Part shown: one piece after another, positions 1 through 8,912 of the stretch
How the letters are laid out: every line of letters starts with the position of its first letter
Numbering within the stretch: the stretch's first letter is position 1
Source of the DNA: Polaribacter sp.
GTDB taxonomy: Bacteria; Bacteroidota; Bacteroidia; Flavobacteriales; Flavobacteriaceae
NCBI RefSeq assembly: GCF_024639685.1
Contig: NZ_JAHEHX010000019.1
Span: 1 to 64,000, forward strand
Direction of reading: 5' to 3'
DNA length: 64,000 bases
The notes under the pieces: model-generated
Databases searched by the model: none
What the model was told of the DNA's origin: nothing
What the model saw: only the letters and a program-made list of their open reading frames with translations
Position numbers and translations under genes: made by a program

Positions 1-2
1 TT

Positions 3-29
3 TCTTTAAATCTTGACCTAGTCAAGTAA
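3..29 (+). CDS. Possible C-terminal tail of a gene entering from the left
   Basis: The first bases read SLNLDLVK followed by a TAA stop at 27-29, and a perfect terminator hairpin begins three bases later. That arrangement fits the last codons of a plus-strand gene whose body lies outside the window. Eight codons are too few to identify it. In related flavobacteria the gene upstream of porQ is often the Lon protease, but nothing here confirms that. Confidence 0.35.
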   Translation, partial: SLNLDLVK

Positions 30-31
30 CT

Positions 32-63
32 AAAACCTCATATCTATGATATGAGGTTTTTTT
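32..63 (+). terminator. Intrinsic terminator
   Basis: A perfect 13-bp stem (arms 32-44 and 48-60) with a TAT loop runs straight into seven T residues. It closes the gene that enters from the left and separates it from porQ. Confidence 0.85.
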
Positions 64-155
64 ATATAACGAATCTATTTTTAAATCTTTATTAATATTA
101 AATATATAATATCCTGATGTATTTTCGTTATCAATAAATATTGATATTCTATAAT

Positions 156-1181
156 ATGAAAAGTAGATTTTTTTATTTTTTATTTCTTTTCAATTTTTAT
201 TTTCTTAATGCACAAGTTGGTGGTGAAAATATTTATCAATTTTTAAACCTCTCTACTTCTGCAAGACAAATTGCATTAGGAGGTGAAGTTTTAACTATGA
301 TAGATAACATTAATCAGCCAAATTGGAACCCATCTACTATTAATAATGAATTAGATAATTTAATTTCTTTAAATTATTCAAGCTTTTTAGCAGGAGTTAA
401 TATTGGTTCTATTTCATATGCAAGACAATTATCTAGAAGATTTGGAACAATTTATAGTAATATTACCTACCTTGACTATGGTACTTTTATAGGTACAGAT
501 ATTCAAGGTAATGAAATTGGAAATTTTAATGCCAACGATTTTGCTATTTCTATTGGTTATGCTTTAAATCTTCCGTGGACAAATCTATTTTTCGGAACAA
601 ATGTAAAGTTTATTAATTCACAAATAAGTAATTTTTATTCTACAGGAATCGCAGCTGACTTAGGTATTTTATATTATAGTCCTTATAAACCCTATTCCTT
701 TACAATTGTAGCTAGAAATTTTGGTACACAATTATCTACATTCAATGGTATTAGAGAAGAATTACCATTAAAGATTGCAATCGGAGCATCTTATCAGTTA
801 GAATATGTACCTCTAAAATGGTACTTAACTATTGATAATCTTCAACAATGGGATGTGTCAATTCCTAATCCTTCTGAACAATCATCAGATTTAGAAGGAA
901 ATATTATTAAAGAAGAAATAGGTTTTTTAAATAATACTTTAAGACATTTTGTAATTGGAGCAGAGCTTTTTCCAAACAACGCTATAAACCTCAGAATGGG
1001 TTATAATTTTAGAAGAGGATCTGAATTAAAACTTCAAAACGTAAGAACCTTTGGAGGTATTTCTTTTGGATTTGGAATTAAATTGAATAGGTTTAAATTT
1101 AATTATGCGTATTCTAAATATCATTCTGCAACAAATGCCAGTACTTTTAGTTTACAATACAATTTTAATAGACATGAGTAA
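156..1181 (+). CDS. porQ: Type IX secretion system protein PorQ
   Basis: PorQ is an outer-membrane beta-barrel-like component of the type IX secretion system, linked to the PorU/PorV attachment machinery that processes and anchors C-terminally tagged cargo. The 341-residue protein opens with a hydrophobic signal peptide ending at LNAQ, then the family motif with SARQIALGG near residue 35, and repeated aromatic/glycine beta strands to the end. The ATG at 156 is preferred: an in-frame TTG at 141 would only add a few residues before the signal peptide. Its end overlaps cmk by 8 nt, so the two are probably co-transcribed, an arrangement common in flavobacteria. The degraded type IX signal at 27,708-27,915 is separate evidence that this system operates in the organism. 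Confidence 0.88.
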   Translation: MKSRFFYFLFLFNFYFLNAQVGGENIYQFLNLSTSARQIALGGEVLTMIDNINQPNWNPSTINNELDNLISLNYSSFLAGVNIGSISYARQLSRRFGTIYSNITYLDYGTFIGTDIQGNEIGNFNANDFAISIGYALNLPWTNLFFGTNVKFINSQISNFYSTGIAADLGILYYSPYKPYSFTIVARNFGTQLSTFNGIREELPLKIAIGASYQLEYVPLKWYLTIDNLQQWDVSIPNPSEQSSDLEGNIIKEEIGFLNNTLRHFVIGAELFPNNAINLRMGYNFRRGSELKLQNVRTFGGISFGFGIKLNRFKFNYAYSKYHSATNASTFSLQYNFNRHE

Positions 1182-1872
1182 AAAAATAACTATTGCTATA
1201 GACGGTTTCTCATCAACAGGGAAAAGTACAATAGCTAAACTTTTAGCAAAAAAATATAATTATGTCTATGTAGACACTGGAGCTATGTACAGAGCTGTTA
1301 GTTTATACGCTAAAAACAATGGTTATGTTAGCAATGATTTATTAAATAGTAATGATTTAGTTAGTTCTTTGAATGATATTACTTTAGTCTTCGTATTTAA
1401 TAACGATTTAGGTTATGCAGAAATCCATTTAAATGGAGTTAATGTAGAAAAAGAAATAAGGAGTTTAGAAATTTCACAGTTAGTAAGTAAAATTGCCACT
1501 ATAAGTGAGGTAAGAAAAAAATTAGTACATGAACAAAAACTCATGGGGAAGGAAGGTGGAATTGTTATGGATGGTAGAGATATTGGAACTGTAGTTTTTC
1601 CTGAAGCTGAACTTAAGTTATTCATGACAGCTTCTGCAGATAAAAGAGCTACGAGACGTTATAATGAATTGATTAATAGGGGAGACAAAGTAAATTATAA
1701 TGAAATTCTATTTAACGTTGAAGAGCGAGATAGAATAGATTCAACAAGAGAAGATTCTCCATTATTAAAAGCTGATGATGCTATTGAATTTGATAATTCT
1801 GATATGGGAATTAATGAGCAATTTGAAAGAATTTGCAGTTTAGTGGACAAGAAAATTTCTCAAAGTAGTTAA
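1174..1872 (+). CDS. cmk: Cytidylate kinase
   Basis: This enzyme phosphorylates CMP and dCMP to the diphosphates using ATP, in the cytoplasm. The 232-residue protein has the Walker A loop GFSSTGKST at residues 11-19, the DTGAMYRA segment of the CMP-binding domain near residue 35, and the conserved MDGRDIGTVVFP motif near residue 130, with the arginine-rich lid after it. The ATG at 1174 lies inside the last codons of porQ, which suggests translational coupling; earlier in-frame starts would put about 23 unrelated residues before the canonical MSKKITIAIDG opening. Length and motifs are normal for the family. Confidence 0.95.
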   Translation: MSKKITIAIDGFSSTGKSTIAKLLAKKYNYVYVDTGAMYRAVSLYAKNNGYVSNDLLNSNDLVSSLNDITLVFVFNNDLGYAEIHLNGVNVEKEIRSLEISQLVSKIATISEVRKKLVHEQKLMGKEGGIVMDGRDIGTVVFPEAELKLFMTASADKRATRRYNELINRGDKVNYNEILFNVEERDRIDSTREDSPLLKADDAIEFDNSDMGINEQFERICSLVDKKISQSS

Positions 1873-1990
1873 GAATCAGACTAGATTAGCTCTGATTGAA
1901 ACGATATCCTTTTTTGTTTTTCGCAAAAAAAATATATCGCGTAAAGCAGGTATTAGTTTTAAAGAACATCTGTGAAACTAATTAAATATT

Positions 1991-2623
1991 CTAAGGAATA
2001 TTTAGGTATTTATGGGTCTGTAAAGAAACTTTCCATTTTGGATTTTTCATTACGTAGTCTACAATAAGTTCTGTCATTTTTTCTTTTTTACTCCATTCTG
2101 GTTGTAAAAATAATTGACATTTTTTGCTCACTTTTTCAGCTTGTTCTTCTGCAAAATCAAAATCTGATTTGTTATGAATTATCATCTTTAATTCATCTGC
2201 TTCTCTATAGTTTTCTTTTAGAGGTAATTTTGTTTTCTTTGGTGAAAGACAAAACCAATCCCATTTTCCAGAAAAAGAATATGCTCCAGAAGTTTCAATA
2301 TGGGTTTTAATATTATTTTTTTGAAGCAATTCAGTAATATAATCCATAGACCACATTAAAGGTTCACCTCCAGTAATTACAACAGTATTTGTATATTTTT
2401 TTACATTATCTATAATTGAATCAGCCATTGTTGGTGGGTGTAAATCTGCATTCCAACTTTCTTTAACATCACACCAGTGACAACCTACATCGCAACCACC
2501 AACTCTAATAAAATAAGCAGCAGTTCCTGTGTGAGAGCCTTCACCTTGAATTGTATAGAACTCTTCCATTAATGGAAGCATGATGCCCTTAGCTACCAAT
2601 TCTTTTGTTTTTGTATCCATCAT
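1991..2623 (-). CDS. queE: 7-carboxy-7-deazaguanine synthase
   Basis: QueE is a radical SAM enzyme that makes 7-carboxy-7-deazaguanine in the pathway to queuosine, a modified base in the tRNA wobble position. The 210-residue protein shows EEFYTIQGEGSHTG near residues 20-33 and the iron-sulfur cluster motif C44-x3-C48-x2-C51, then the ITGGEPLM segment. ATG codons at 2623 and 2620 are both possible starts. It is transcribed alone, divergently from rpsA, with a candidate -7 box about 60 nt upstream. Nothing is truncated. Confidence 0.93.
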   Translation of the reverse strand: MMDTKTKELVAKGIMLPLMEEFYTIQGEGSHTGTAAYFIRVGGCDVGCHWCDVKESWNADLHPPTMADSIIDNVKKYTNTVVITGGEPLMWSMDYITELLQKNNIKTHIETSGAYSFSGKWDWFCLSPKKTKLPLKENYREADELKMIIHNKSDFDFAEEQAEKVSKKCQLFLQPEWSKKEKMTELIVDYVMKNPKWKVSLQTHKYLNIP

Positions 2624-2683
2624 TTGTATCCTTTCATTTGCAGTTGTACCTTTATTAAAGTACTAAGCATCCAAATTAAGTTG

Positions 2684-2691
2684 CAAATGTA
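2684..2691 (-). promoter_or_regulatory. Candidate -7 box for queE (TACATTTG)
   Basis: It matches the Bacteroidota TANNTTTG consensus on the minus strand and would give a leader of about 55 nt. No TTG box is found at the ideal 19-nt spacing. Confidence 0.5.
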
Positions 2692-2838
2692 ATTGTTGTG
2701 AATAGATTTTCCTTGTTAATTGTTCTTAAATTAATTATTAGTAAAATTTAATCCATTACACAGTCTAAATATTTAATCTTGTTTGTTTTAGTACTTGTAT
2801 TTTTTTATTATAAAAACCTTAAAATCAATCTTTTTTTG

Positions 2839-2846
2839 TAAGTTTG
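2839..2846 (+). promoter_or_regulatory. Candidate -7 box for rpsA (TAAGTTTG)
   Basis: It is an exact match to TANNTTTG, 122 nt before the rpsA ATG. The predicted leader of roughly 115 nt leaves room for translational feedback by S1, as is known for rpsA in other bacteria; no specific fold was established here. Confidence 0.55.
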
Positions 2847-2968
2847 CACTCCTTTTTACGATAACAGATTTAGAAAAGGAATTAGATAAAACAATTTTTA
2901 TAAATAGCTCTTGCTGTTTTTGTCGTTAAAAATCTGAAAAGCAATAAGATACAAATTATTTTAGACAC

Positions 2969-4798
2969 ATGTCTGAAGAAACAAAAAATACTGAAGAGCA
3001 AGTAGCTTCTGATGTACAAAACGCAGCAGCTCCTGCTGTAGAGGAAAAACAAGATCCAAAACAATTTTTAGCTGACTTTAATTGGCACAAATACGAACAA
3101 GGTATTGAGGCTGTTGATGAAGAAAAATTAAAAGAATTCGAAGAAGCTTTAAAAGGAACTATTGGTTTTGTTAATGAAAGTGATGTAATTGAGGGTACTG
3201 TAATAAGAATTACAGACAGAGATGCAATTATAGACATTAACTCTAAATCTGAAGGTGTAATTTCGTTAAACGAATTTCGTTACAACCAAAACTTAGCAGA
3301 AGGAGATACAGTAGAAGTATTAGTTGACAAAAGAGAAGATTCTTCTGGTCAGTTAGTATTATCTCACAAAAAAGCGAGAGTAATTAAAGCTTGGGAAAGA
3401 GTAAATAATGCTCATGAAACAGGTGAAGTAGTTAACGGTTTTGTTAAGTGTAGAACTAGAGGTGGTATGATTGTAGATGTTTTCGGAATCGAAGCATTTT
3501 TACCTGGATCTCAAATTGATGTTAAACCAATTAGAGATTACGATCAGTATGTAGAAAAAACAATGGAATTCAAAGTTGTAAAAATCAACCACGAATTTAA
3601 AAACGTTGTTGTTTCTCATAAAGCACTTATTGAAGCTGATATTGAATTACAGAAAAAAGAAATCATTGGTCAGTTAGAGAAAGGACAAGTATTAGAAGGT
3701 GTTGTTAAAAACATTACTTCTTATGGTGTGTTCGTAGACTTAGGTGGTGTAGATGGTTTAGTACATATTACAGATCTATCTTGGTCTAGAATTAATCATC
3801 CAAATGAGGTTGTAGAATTAGATCAGAAATTAAACGTTGTAATTTTAGATTTTGATGATAATAAATCTAGAATTCAGTTAGGATTAAAACAATTAACTGC
3901 TCATCCTTGGGAAGCTTTAAATGATACTTTAAAAGTTGGTGATAAAGTAACTGGTGAAGTAGTTGTTTTAGCTGATTATGGAGCATTCGTTGAAGTAGAG
4001 CAAGGAGTAGAAGGATTAATACACGTTTCTGAGATGTCTTGGTCAACTCACTTACGTTCTGCACAAGATTTCGTAAAAGTTGGAGATAAAGTAGAAGCAC
4101 AAGTTTTAACTTTAGATAGAGAAGACCGTAAAATGTCTTTAGGCATTAAACAATTACATCCAGATCCTTGGACAGATATTACTACTAAATTCCCTGTAGG
4201 TTCTGCACATACAGGTACTGTAAGAAATTACACAAACTTTGGTGTATTTGTTGAGTTAGAAGAAGGAATTGATGGTTTAGTATACATCTCTGATTTATCC
4301 TGGACTAAGAAAATTAAGCACCCATCAGACTTTGTAACTGTTGGTCAAAAATTAGATGTTCAAGTATTAGAATTAGATGTAGAGAACAGAAAATTAAACT
4401 TAGGTCATAAACAAACTCAAGATAATCCTTGGGATGCTCATGAAGCTACTTATTCAATAGGATCTACTCATGAAGGAACTATTAAAGAGAAGAACGATAA
4501 AGGTGCTACAGTAAGTTTTGCTGATGGTGTTGAAGGTTTTGCTCCGACTCGTTTCTTAGAGAAAGAAGATGGTTCTAAGTTAGAAAAAGGAGATACAGTA
4601 CAATTTATTGTAATGGAATTCTCTAAAGAATACAGAAGAGTTGTTGTTTCTCATACTTCTTTATTTAAGGAGCAAGAGCGCAAGAATATAAAAGCTGCTG
4701 CTAAGAAATCTGCAGATGCAGAAAAGACTACTTTAGGAGATATTGGAGGTCTTGCAGATTTAAAAGCACAAATGGAAGCTAAAGCTAAAAAGAAATAG
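2969..4798 (+). CDS. rpsA: 30S ribosomal protein S1
   Basis: S1 helps the small ribosomal subunit bind and unfold mRNA. The 609-residue protein has an acidic N-terminus followed by six S1 (OB-fold) repeats, beginning near residues 68, 147, 235, 320, 408 and 495. The central repeats carry the canonical YGVFVDLGGVDGLVHITDLSW type of sequence, while the first, second and sixth are more divergent, as in other S1 proteins. The end is lysine- and alanine-rich. It is transcribed alone, from a -7 box with a long leader to a strong terminator. Confidence 0.97.
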   Translation: MSEETKNTEEQVASDVQNAAAPAVEEKQDPKQFLADFNWHKYEQGIEAVDEEKLKEFEEALKGTIGFVNESDVIEGTVIRITDRDAIIDINSKSEGVISLNEFRYNQNLAEGDTVEVLVDKREDSSGQLVLSHKKARVIKAWERVNNAHETGEVVNGFVKCRTRGGMIVDVFGIEAFLPGSQIDVKPIRDYDQYVEKTMEFKVVKINHEFKNVVVSHKALIEADIELQKKEIIGQLEKGQVLEGVVKNITSYGVFVDLGGVDGLVHITDLSWSRINHPNEVVELDQKLNVVILDFDDNKSRIQLGLKQLTAHPWEALNDTLKVGDKVTGEVVVLADYGAFVEVEQGVEGLIHVSEMSWSTHLRSAQDFVKVGDKVEAQVLTLDREDRKMSLGIKQLHPDPWTDITTKFPVGSAHTGTVRNYTNFGVFVELEEGIDGLVYISDLSWTKKIKHPSDFVTVGQKLDVQVLELDVENRKLNLGHKQTQDNPWDAHEATYSIGSTHEGTIKEKNDKGATVSFADGVEGFAPTRFLEKEDGSKLEKGDTVQFIVMEFSKEYRRVVVSHTSLFKEQERKNIKAAAKKSADAEKTTLGDIGGLADLKAQMEAKAKKK

Positions 4799-4824
4799 AT
4801 ATTCTTTTTTTCTAAATAAGTACT

Positions 4825-4856
4825 AAAACTGTAGCATCTGCTACGGTTTTTTTTTT
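4825..4856 (+). terminator. Intrinsic terminator of rpsA
   Basis: An 11-bp stem (4825-4835 with 4840-4850, one G-T pair) with a four-base loop is followed by a run of ten T residues. Confidence 0.9.
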
Positions 4857-4945
4857 GATTACAATTATGTGTTTTCAATTTTAATTTTCTTCAAACTTTC
4901 TTAAATGAGTCGATAAGACAATTATAAAAATCAGCTTAAATAATT

Positions 4946-4953
4946 TATATTTG
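4946..4953 (+). promoter_or_regulatory. Candidate -7 box for glmM (TATATTTG)
   Basis: It is an exact TANNTTTG match ending 18 nt before the glmM ATG, so the leader would be only about 12 nt long. Confidence 0.55.
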
Positions 4954-4971
4954 TAAGACCAAAAAAAGAAA

Positions 4972-6363
4972 ATGACATTAATAAAATCAATATCCGGAAT
5001 TAGAGGAACAATAGGTGGTAAAACTGCTGATAATTTAACACCAATAGACACCGTTAAATTTGCCTCTGCTTATGGTACTTTTATCAAAAATAGGAATAAA
5101 GATAAAAAAGAAATTAAGGTTGTAATTGGAAGAGATGCTCGTATTTCTGGTAAAATGATTTCTAGTTTAGTTGCAAATACATTAGTAGGTTTAGGGATTG
5201 ATGTTGTCGATTTAGGTTTATCTACAACACCAACTGTAGAAATTGCAGTTCCAATAGAAAATGCAGATGGTGGAATTATATTAACAGCATCTCATAATCC
5301 AAAACAATGGAACGCTTTAAAGTTATTAAATGAAAAAGGAGAGTTTTTAAATGGAGTAGAAGGAGAGCAAATTTTAATGTTAGCTGAAAATGAAGCCTTT
5401 AATTTTACAGATGTAGATAATTTAGGTTCTTATACTAAAGACAATTCTTATTTAGAAAAACATATTAAAGAGGTTTTAAATCTAGAATTGGTAGATGTAG
5501 AGGCTATAAAAAAAGCGAAATTTAAAGTAGTAGTAGATGGTGTAAACTCAACCGGTGGAATTTTTATTCCTGAATTATTAAAAGCTTTAAATGTAGAGTT
5601 TGTAGAACTTTATTGTACTCCAAATGGACAATTTCCTCATAACCCAGAACCATTAAAAGAACATTTAACTGATATTTCTGAATTGGTGGTTAAAGAAAAA
5701 GCAGATTTTGGTATTGTTGTAGATCCAGATGTAGACCGCTTAGCTCTTATTGCAGAAGATGGTTCTATGTTTGGTGAAGAATATACCTTAGTTGCTTGTG
5801 CAGATTATGTTTTAAGGATACTTGGAGGGGGAAATACAGTTTCTAATTTATCTTCTTCTAGAGCATTAAGAGATGTTACTGAAAAACATGGTGGAACATA
5901 TACAGCCTCTGCAGTGGGTGAAGTAAATGTAGTTATTAAAATGAAAGAGACAAATACCGTAATTGGTGGTGAAGGAAATGGAGGAATCATTTATCCTGCT
6001 TCACATTATGGTAGAGATTCATTAGTAGGTGTGGCACTATTTTTATCGCATTTAGCAAATCAAAAAGTATCTTGTAAAACGTTAAGAAACTCTTATCCAA
6101 GCTACTTTATGAGTAAAAATAAAATACAGTTAACACCTGCAATAGATGTAGATAATATTTTAGAATCAATGGCTATTAAATACGCAGATGAAGATGTAAA
6201 CACGATTGATGGTGTTAAAATTGATTTTGCTGAAGAATGGATTCACTTAAGGAAATCAAATACAGAGCCAATTATTAGGATTTATACAGAAGCAAAATCG
6301 CAAATATTAGCAGATGCGTTAGCAGAGAGATTTATAGCAGAAATTAAAGATTTAATCGCTTAA
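4972..6363 (+). CDS. glmM: Phosphoglucosamine mutase (phosphohexomutase family)
   Basis: It probably converts glucosamine-6-phosphate to glucosamine-1-phosphate for peptidoglycan and lipopolysaccharide precursors. The 463-residue protein shows all four alpha-D-phosphohexomutase motifs in order: the phosphoserine loop TASHNP with Ser107, the metal loop DPDVDRLALI near residue 254, the sugar loop GEGNGG near residue 333, and the phosphate-binding loop RKSNTEPIIR near residue 427. These motifs place it in the superfamily; the choice of glucosamine over mannose or glucose rests on overall similarity to proteins annotated GlmM in flavobacteria. It appears monocistronic. Confidence 0.82.
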   Translation: MTLIKSISGIRGTIGGKTADNLTPIDTVKFASAYGTFIKNRNKDKKEIKVVIGRDARISGKMISSLVANTLVGLGIDVVDLGLSTTPTVEIAVPIENADGGIILTASHNPKQWNALKLLNEKGEFLNGVEGEQILMLAENEAFNFTDVDNLGSYTKDNSYLEKHIKEVLNLELVDVEAIKKAKFKVVVDGVNSTGGIFIPELLKALNVEFVELYCTPNGQFPHNPEPLKEHLTDISELVVKEKADFGIVVDPDVDRLALIAEDGSMFGEEYTLVACADYVLRILGGGNTVSNLSSSRALRDVTEKHGGTYTASAVGEVNVVIKMKETNTVIGGEGNGGIIYPASHYGRDSLVGVALFLSHLANQKVSCKTLRNSYPSYFMSKNKIQLTPAIDVDNILESMAIKYADEDVNTIDGVKIDFAEEWIHLRKSNTEPIIRIYTEAKSQILADALAERFIAEIKDLIA

Positions 6364-6464
6364 TTTTTTAGATATAAAAGAGTTTAGTATTTGCTTTAAT
6401 TATTTTTAAGTATAAATATTACTTTAATATTGCTAAAATTTCATCTCTTTAAATAGATTTCTTT

Positions 6465-7931
6465 ATGAGTTTAGAACATTATTTTTCACAATTTAGAGAA
6501 AAAATTATAGGAATAAATCAAACTTTTAATTCACCCTATGGTGAGAAAAGTTTAGTGTATTGCGATTGGACTGCAAGTGGAAGATTATACGGTCCAATTG
6601 AGGATAAACTTACACATCAATTTGGTCCTTTTGTTGCAAATACACATACTGAAACTTCTACTTCAGGTGCAGCAATGACTCTTGCGTATCATGAAGCAAG
6701 AAAAATCATAAAATCTCATGTAAATGCAAATGAAAATAATGTTTTAATAACAACAGGATCTGGAATGACAGGTGTTATAAACAAGTTTCAACGCATTTTA
6801 GGTTTAAAAGTAGTAGAAAACTTAAAGGCTCATACAATTATACCAGATGAAATTAGACCAATTGTATTTATTTCCCACATGGAGCACCATTCTAACCAAA
6901 CCTCTTGGTTAGAAACTATTGCAGATGTTGAAATAGTTCCTTGTGATGAACATGGTTTATTATGTCTTAAAGAATTTGAAAAATGCATAAAAAAATACGA
7001 GCATAGGGCTATTAAAATAGCTTCAATTACTTCTTGTTCTAATGTTACTGGTATTAAAACTAATTATCATAAAGTTGCTAAATTAATTCATCACTATAAT
7101 GGATTATGTTTTGTTGATTTTGCTTGTTGTGCACCCTATGTTAAAATTAATATGCATCCTAAAGAAGAAGACGAATATTTAGATGCTATTTTCTTTTCTC
7201 CACATAAGTTTTTAGGAGGGCCAGGAAGTGCAGGAGTATTAATTTTTAACAAGAAGTTATATAAAAACACCGTTCCTGATAATCCAGGAGGAGGAACCGT
7301 TTCTTACACAAACCCTTGGGGGCAACATGATTATTTTGATGATGTAGAAACCAGAGAAGATGGTGGAACACCAGCTTTCTTGCAAACTATTAGAATAGCA
7401 CTCTCAATTCAATTAAAAGAAAAAATGGGTACTCAGAAAATTAAAGAAAGAGAAGAAGAAATCAATGCAATTGTTTTTAATACTTTAGAGCAACTTAAAG
7501 GGGTAAGAATTTTAGCACCTAATCATAAAAAAAGATTAAGTATTTTTTCTTTTTATTTTGAAAAATACCATTTTAATTTAGTGGTGAAGTTGTTAAATGA
7601 TAGATTTGGTATACAAACAAGAGGAGGATGTTCTTGTGCTGGAACTTATGGTCATTTTTTACTAAATGTAAATCAAGAGACCTCTAACAAGATAAAGAAC
7701 CAAATCTTAGAGGGTTGTAGTACAGAGAAACCAGGTTGGGTTCGTTTGTCATTACACCCTACTATTACAACTAAAGCATTAACATTTATATGCGATTCTC
7801 TAAAAGAGCTTTCAGAAAAAATTGAGGTTTGGGCTAGTGATTATTCATATGATGCATCAAAGAATGATTTTGTTCACAAAACAATAAAACCTATAGAGAA
7901 AAAATTAGTTAATTCTTGGTTTTCTGTTTAA
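6465..7931 (+). CDS. Class V aminotransferase, cysteine desulfurase-like
   Basis: This is a PLP enzyme of fold type I, 488 residues long. The cofactor lysine is K248 in SPHKFLGGPGSAG, and the PLP-contacting segment includes SHMEHHSN and a histidine/aspartate-rich FVDFACCAPYV region. RGGCSCAGTYG near residues 386-396 resembles the active-cysteine loop of SufS/NifS-type enzymes but has two cysteines. It is about 80 residues longer than typical SufS, and no suf or isc genes adjoin it. A separate canonical desulfurase lies at 28,510. Desulfurase, selenocysteine lyase or another lyase are all possible. Its last 23 bases overlap the convergent acyltransferase gene. Confidence 0.78.
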   Translation: MSLEHYFSQFREKIIGINQTFNSPYGEKSLVYCDWTASGRLYGPIEDKLTHQFGPFVANTHTETSTSGAAMTLAYHEARKIIKSHVNANENNVLITTGSGMTGVINKFQRILGLKVVENLKAHTIIPDEIRPIVFISHMEHHSNQTSWLETIADVEIVPCDEHGLLCLKEFEKCIKKYEHRAIKIASITSCSNVTGIKTNYHKVAKLIHHYNGLCFVDFACCAPYVKINMHPKEEDEYLDAIFFSPHKFLGGPGSAGVLIFNKKLYKNTVPDNPGGGTVSYTNPWGQHDYFDDVETREDGGTPAFLQTIRIALSIQLKEKMGTQKIKEREEEINAIVFNTLEQLKGVRILAPNHKKRLSIFSFYFEKYHFNLVVKLLNDRFGIQTRGGCSCAGTYGHFLLNVNQETSNKIKNQILEGCSTEKPGWVRLSLHPTITTKALTFICDSLKELSEKIEVWASDYSYDASKNDFVHKTIKPIEKKLVNSWFSV

Positions 7932-8829
7932 TTTTCTGTGATTCTTGCCATTTATTAAAACGATCTTTGTGCTTGAATCTTTTATGTGACCACAAATAAA
8001 ATTCAGGCTGATTTAGTATGTTTTTTTCAGTTAACTCTGTGTAAATATCTGTAATTTCATAATCTTTAAATTTTTTTGGTTCATCTGTGATTAGTTGAAA
8101 CTCTGTTTCGTAATATCCTCTTTTTATTTTTTTAGTTACATAATTTATTACGACAAGATCGAATTTTTTAGCTAGCATTTCTGCACCTGTATGAATGGGA
8201 ACTTTAGTGTTAAAAAAACGTCTCCAATAATAAGTTTTATGTAATTGTGGAGATTGATCGCTTAGTAATATATAAGCACCTTGCTCTTTATTAGAAAAAC
8301 GCTGTTGCATTGCTCTAACCATCTCTGAAGTTTTGTAACCAATAACACCAAATTTTTCTCGAGAATCTCTAACATACTTTTCAAAGTATGAATTATTTAG
8401 TTTTGTGTAAGCACCATAAATATTTATATCTAAAACTTTAGGTAAGCTTGTAGACCATTCCCAATTGGCTTGATGAGCGCCTACTAAAGCAATACTTTTC
8501 CCTTTTTTACTATAACTATTTACTAATTCTGGGTTTTTGTATGTATAACGTTTTAAAATTTCTTTTTCAGAAATAGAAAATGCTTTTACACTTTCCATCA
8601 TTAAGTCCATTAGATGTTTAAAGAATTTTTTTCTGATTTTTCTAATTTCCTCTTGTGATTTTTCAGGAAAAACTAATTTTAAATTTTCTAAAACTACTTC
8701 TTTTCTGTACCCTATAATGTGGTAAATTATAAAAAAGAATACATCTGACTTTAAATATAGAATTCGCATAGGAAGTCTAGATAATAACCAAATAAAAGGG
8801 TAACTTATTGCAAATACGATAAACTGCAT
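7909..8829 (-). CDS. Lysophospholipid/lipid A biosynthesis acyltransferase (LpxL/HtrB family)
   Basis: These membrane-bound enzymes add a secondary acyl chain to lipid A, or acylate related lipids. The 306-residue protein starts with a hydrophobic anchor and carries the catalytic H-x4-E signature at His119 and Glu124 (GAHQANWEW), then the SDQSP and GAEMLAKKF segments typical of the family. It has its own promoter region facing the rhomboid gene. The substrate cannot be read from the sequence; in Bacteroidota some members act on other lipids such as ornithine or sulfonolipids. Confidence 0.85.
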   Translation of the reverse strand: MQFIVFAISYPFIWLLSRLPMRILYLKSDVFFFIIYHIIGYRKEVVLENLKLVFPEKSQEEIRKIRKKFFKHLMDLMMESVKAFSISEKEILKRYTYKNPELVNSYSKKGKSIALVGAHQANWEWSTSLPKVLDINIYGAYTKLNNSYFEKYVRDSREKFGVIGYKTSEMVRAMQQRFSNKEQGAYILLSDQSPQLHKTYYWRRFFNTKVPIHTGAEMLAKKFDLVVINYVTKKIKRGYYETEFQLITDEPKKFKDYEITDIYTELTEKNILNQPEFYLWSHKRFKHKDRFNKWQESQKIKQKTKN

Positions 8830-8900
8830 ACTTAGATTTTAATGTTACAAATATCGTATATATATTTAAATTGAAATATTAATTAGTAATTGGTTTTTAG

Positions 8901-8908
8901 TAAGTTTG
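8901..8908 (+). promoter_or_regulatory. -7 box for the rhomboid gene, possibly giving a leaderless mRNA
   Basis: TAAGTTTG matches TANNTTTG and ends four bases before the first ATG (8913) and seven before the second (8916). Transcription starts normally lie a few bases after this box, so the mRNA would begin at or next to the start codon. Confidence 0.5.
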
Positions 8909-8912
8909 TTTT

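Larger units (their letters stand above)
2624..2968. other. Divergent control region between queE and rpsA
   Basis: This 345-bp stretch holds no credible gene. It contains a minus-strand -7 box for queE (2684-2691) and a plus-strand -7 box for rpsA (2839-2846). The 120 nt between the rpsA box and its ATG would form an unusually long leader for this genome. Confidence 0.6.

Noticed and set aside
141..155. Longer N-terminus for PorQ from a TTG codon
   Set aside because: The ATG at 156 gives a clean signal peptide; the extra five residues add nothing recognisable.
1105..1173. Longer N-terminus for cytidylate kinase inside porQ
   Set aside because: The family begins at the ATG at 1174; the extra residues are just porQ read in another frame.
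1871..1900. AATCAGA/TCTGATT hairpin after cmk as a terminator
   Set aside because: The stem is seven pairs with a ten-base loop and no T-run directly after it; too weak to list.
3867..4100. Antisense frame inside rpsA (leucine-rich, 77 residues)
   Set aside because: It lies wholly within the S1 repeats on the other strand, and its composition is a by-product of the S1 coding sequence.
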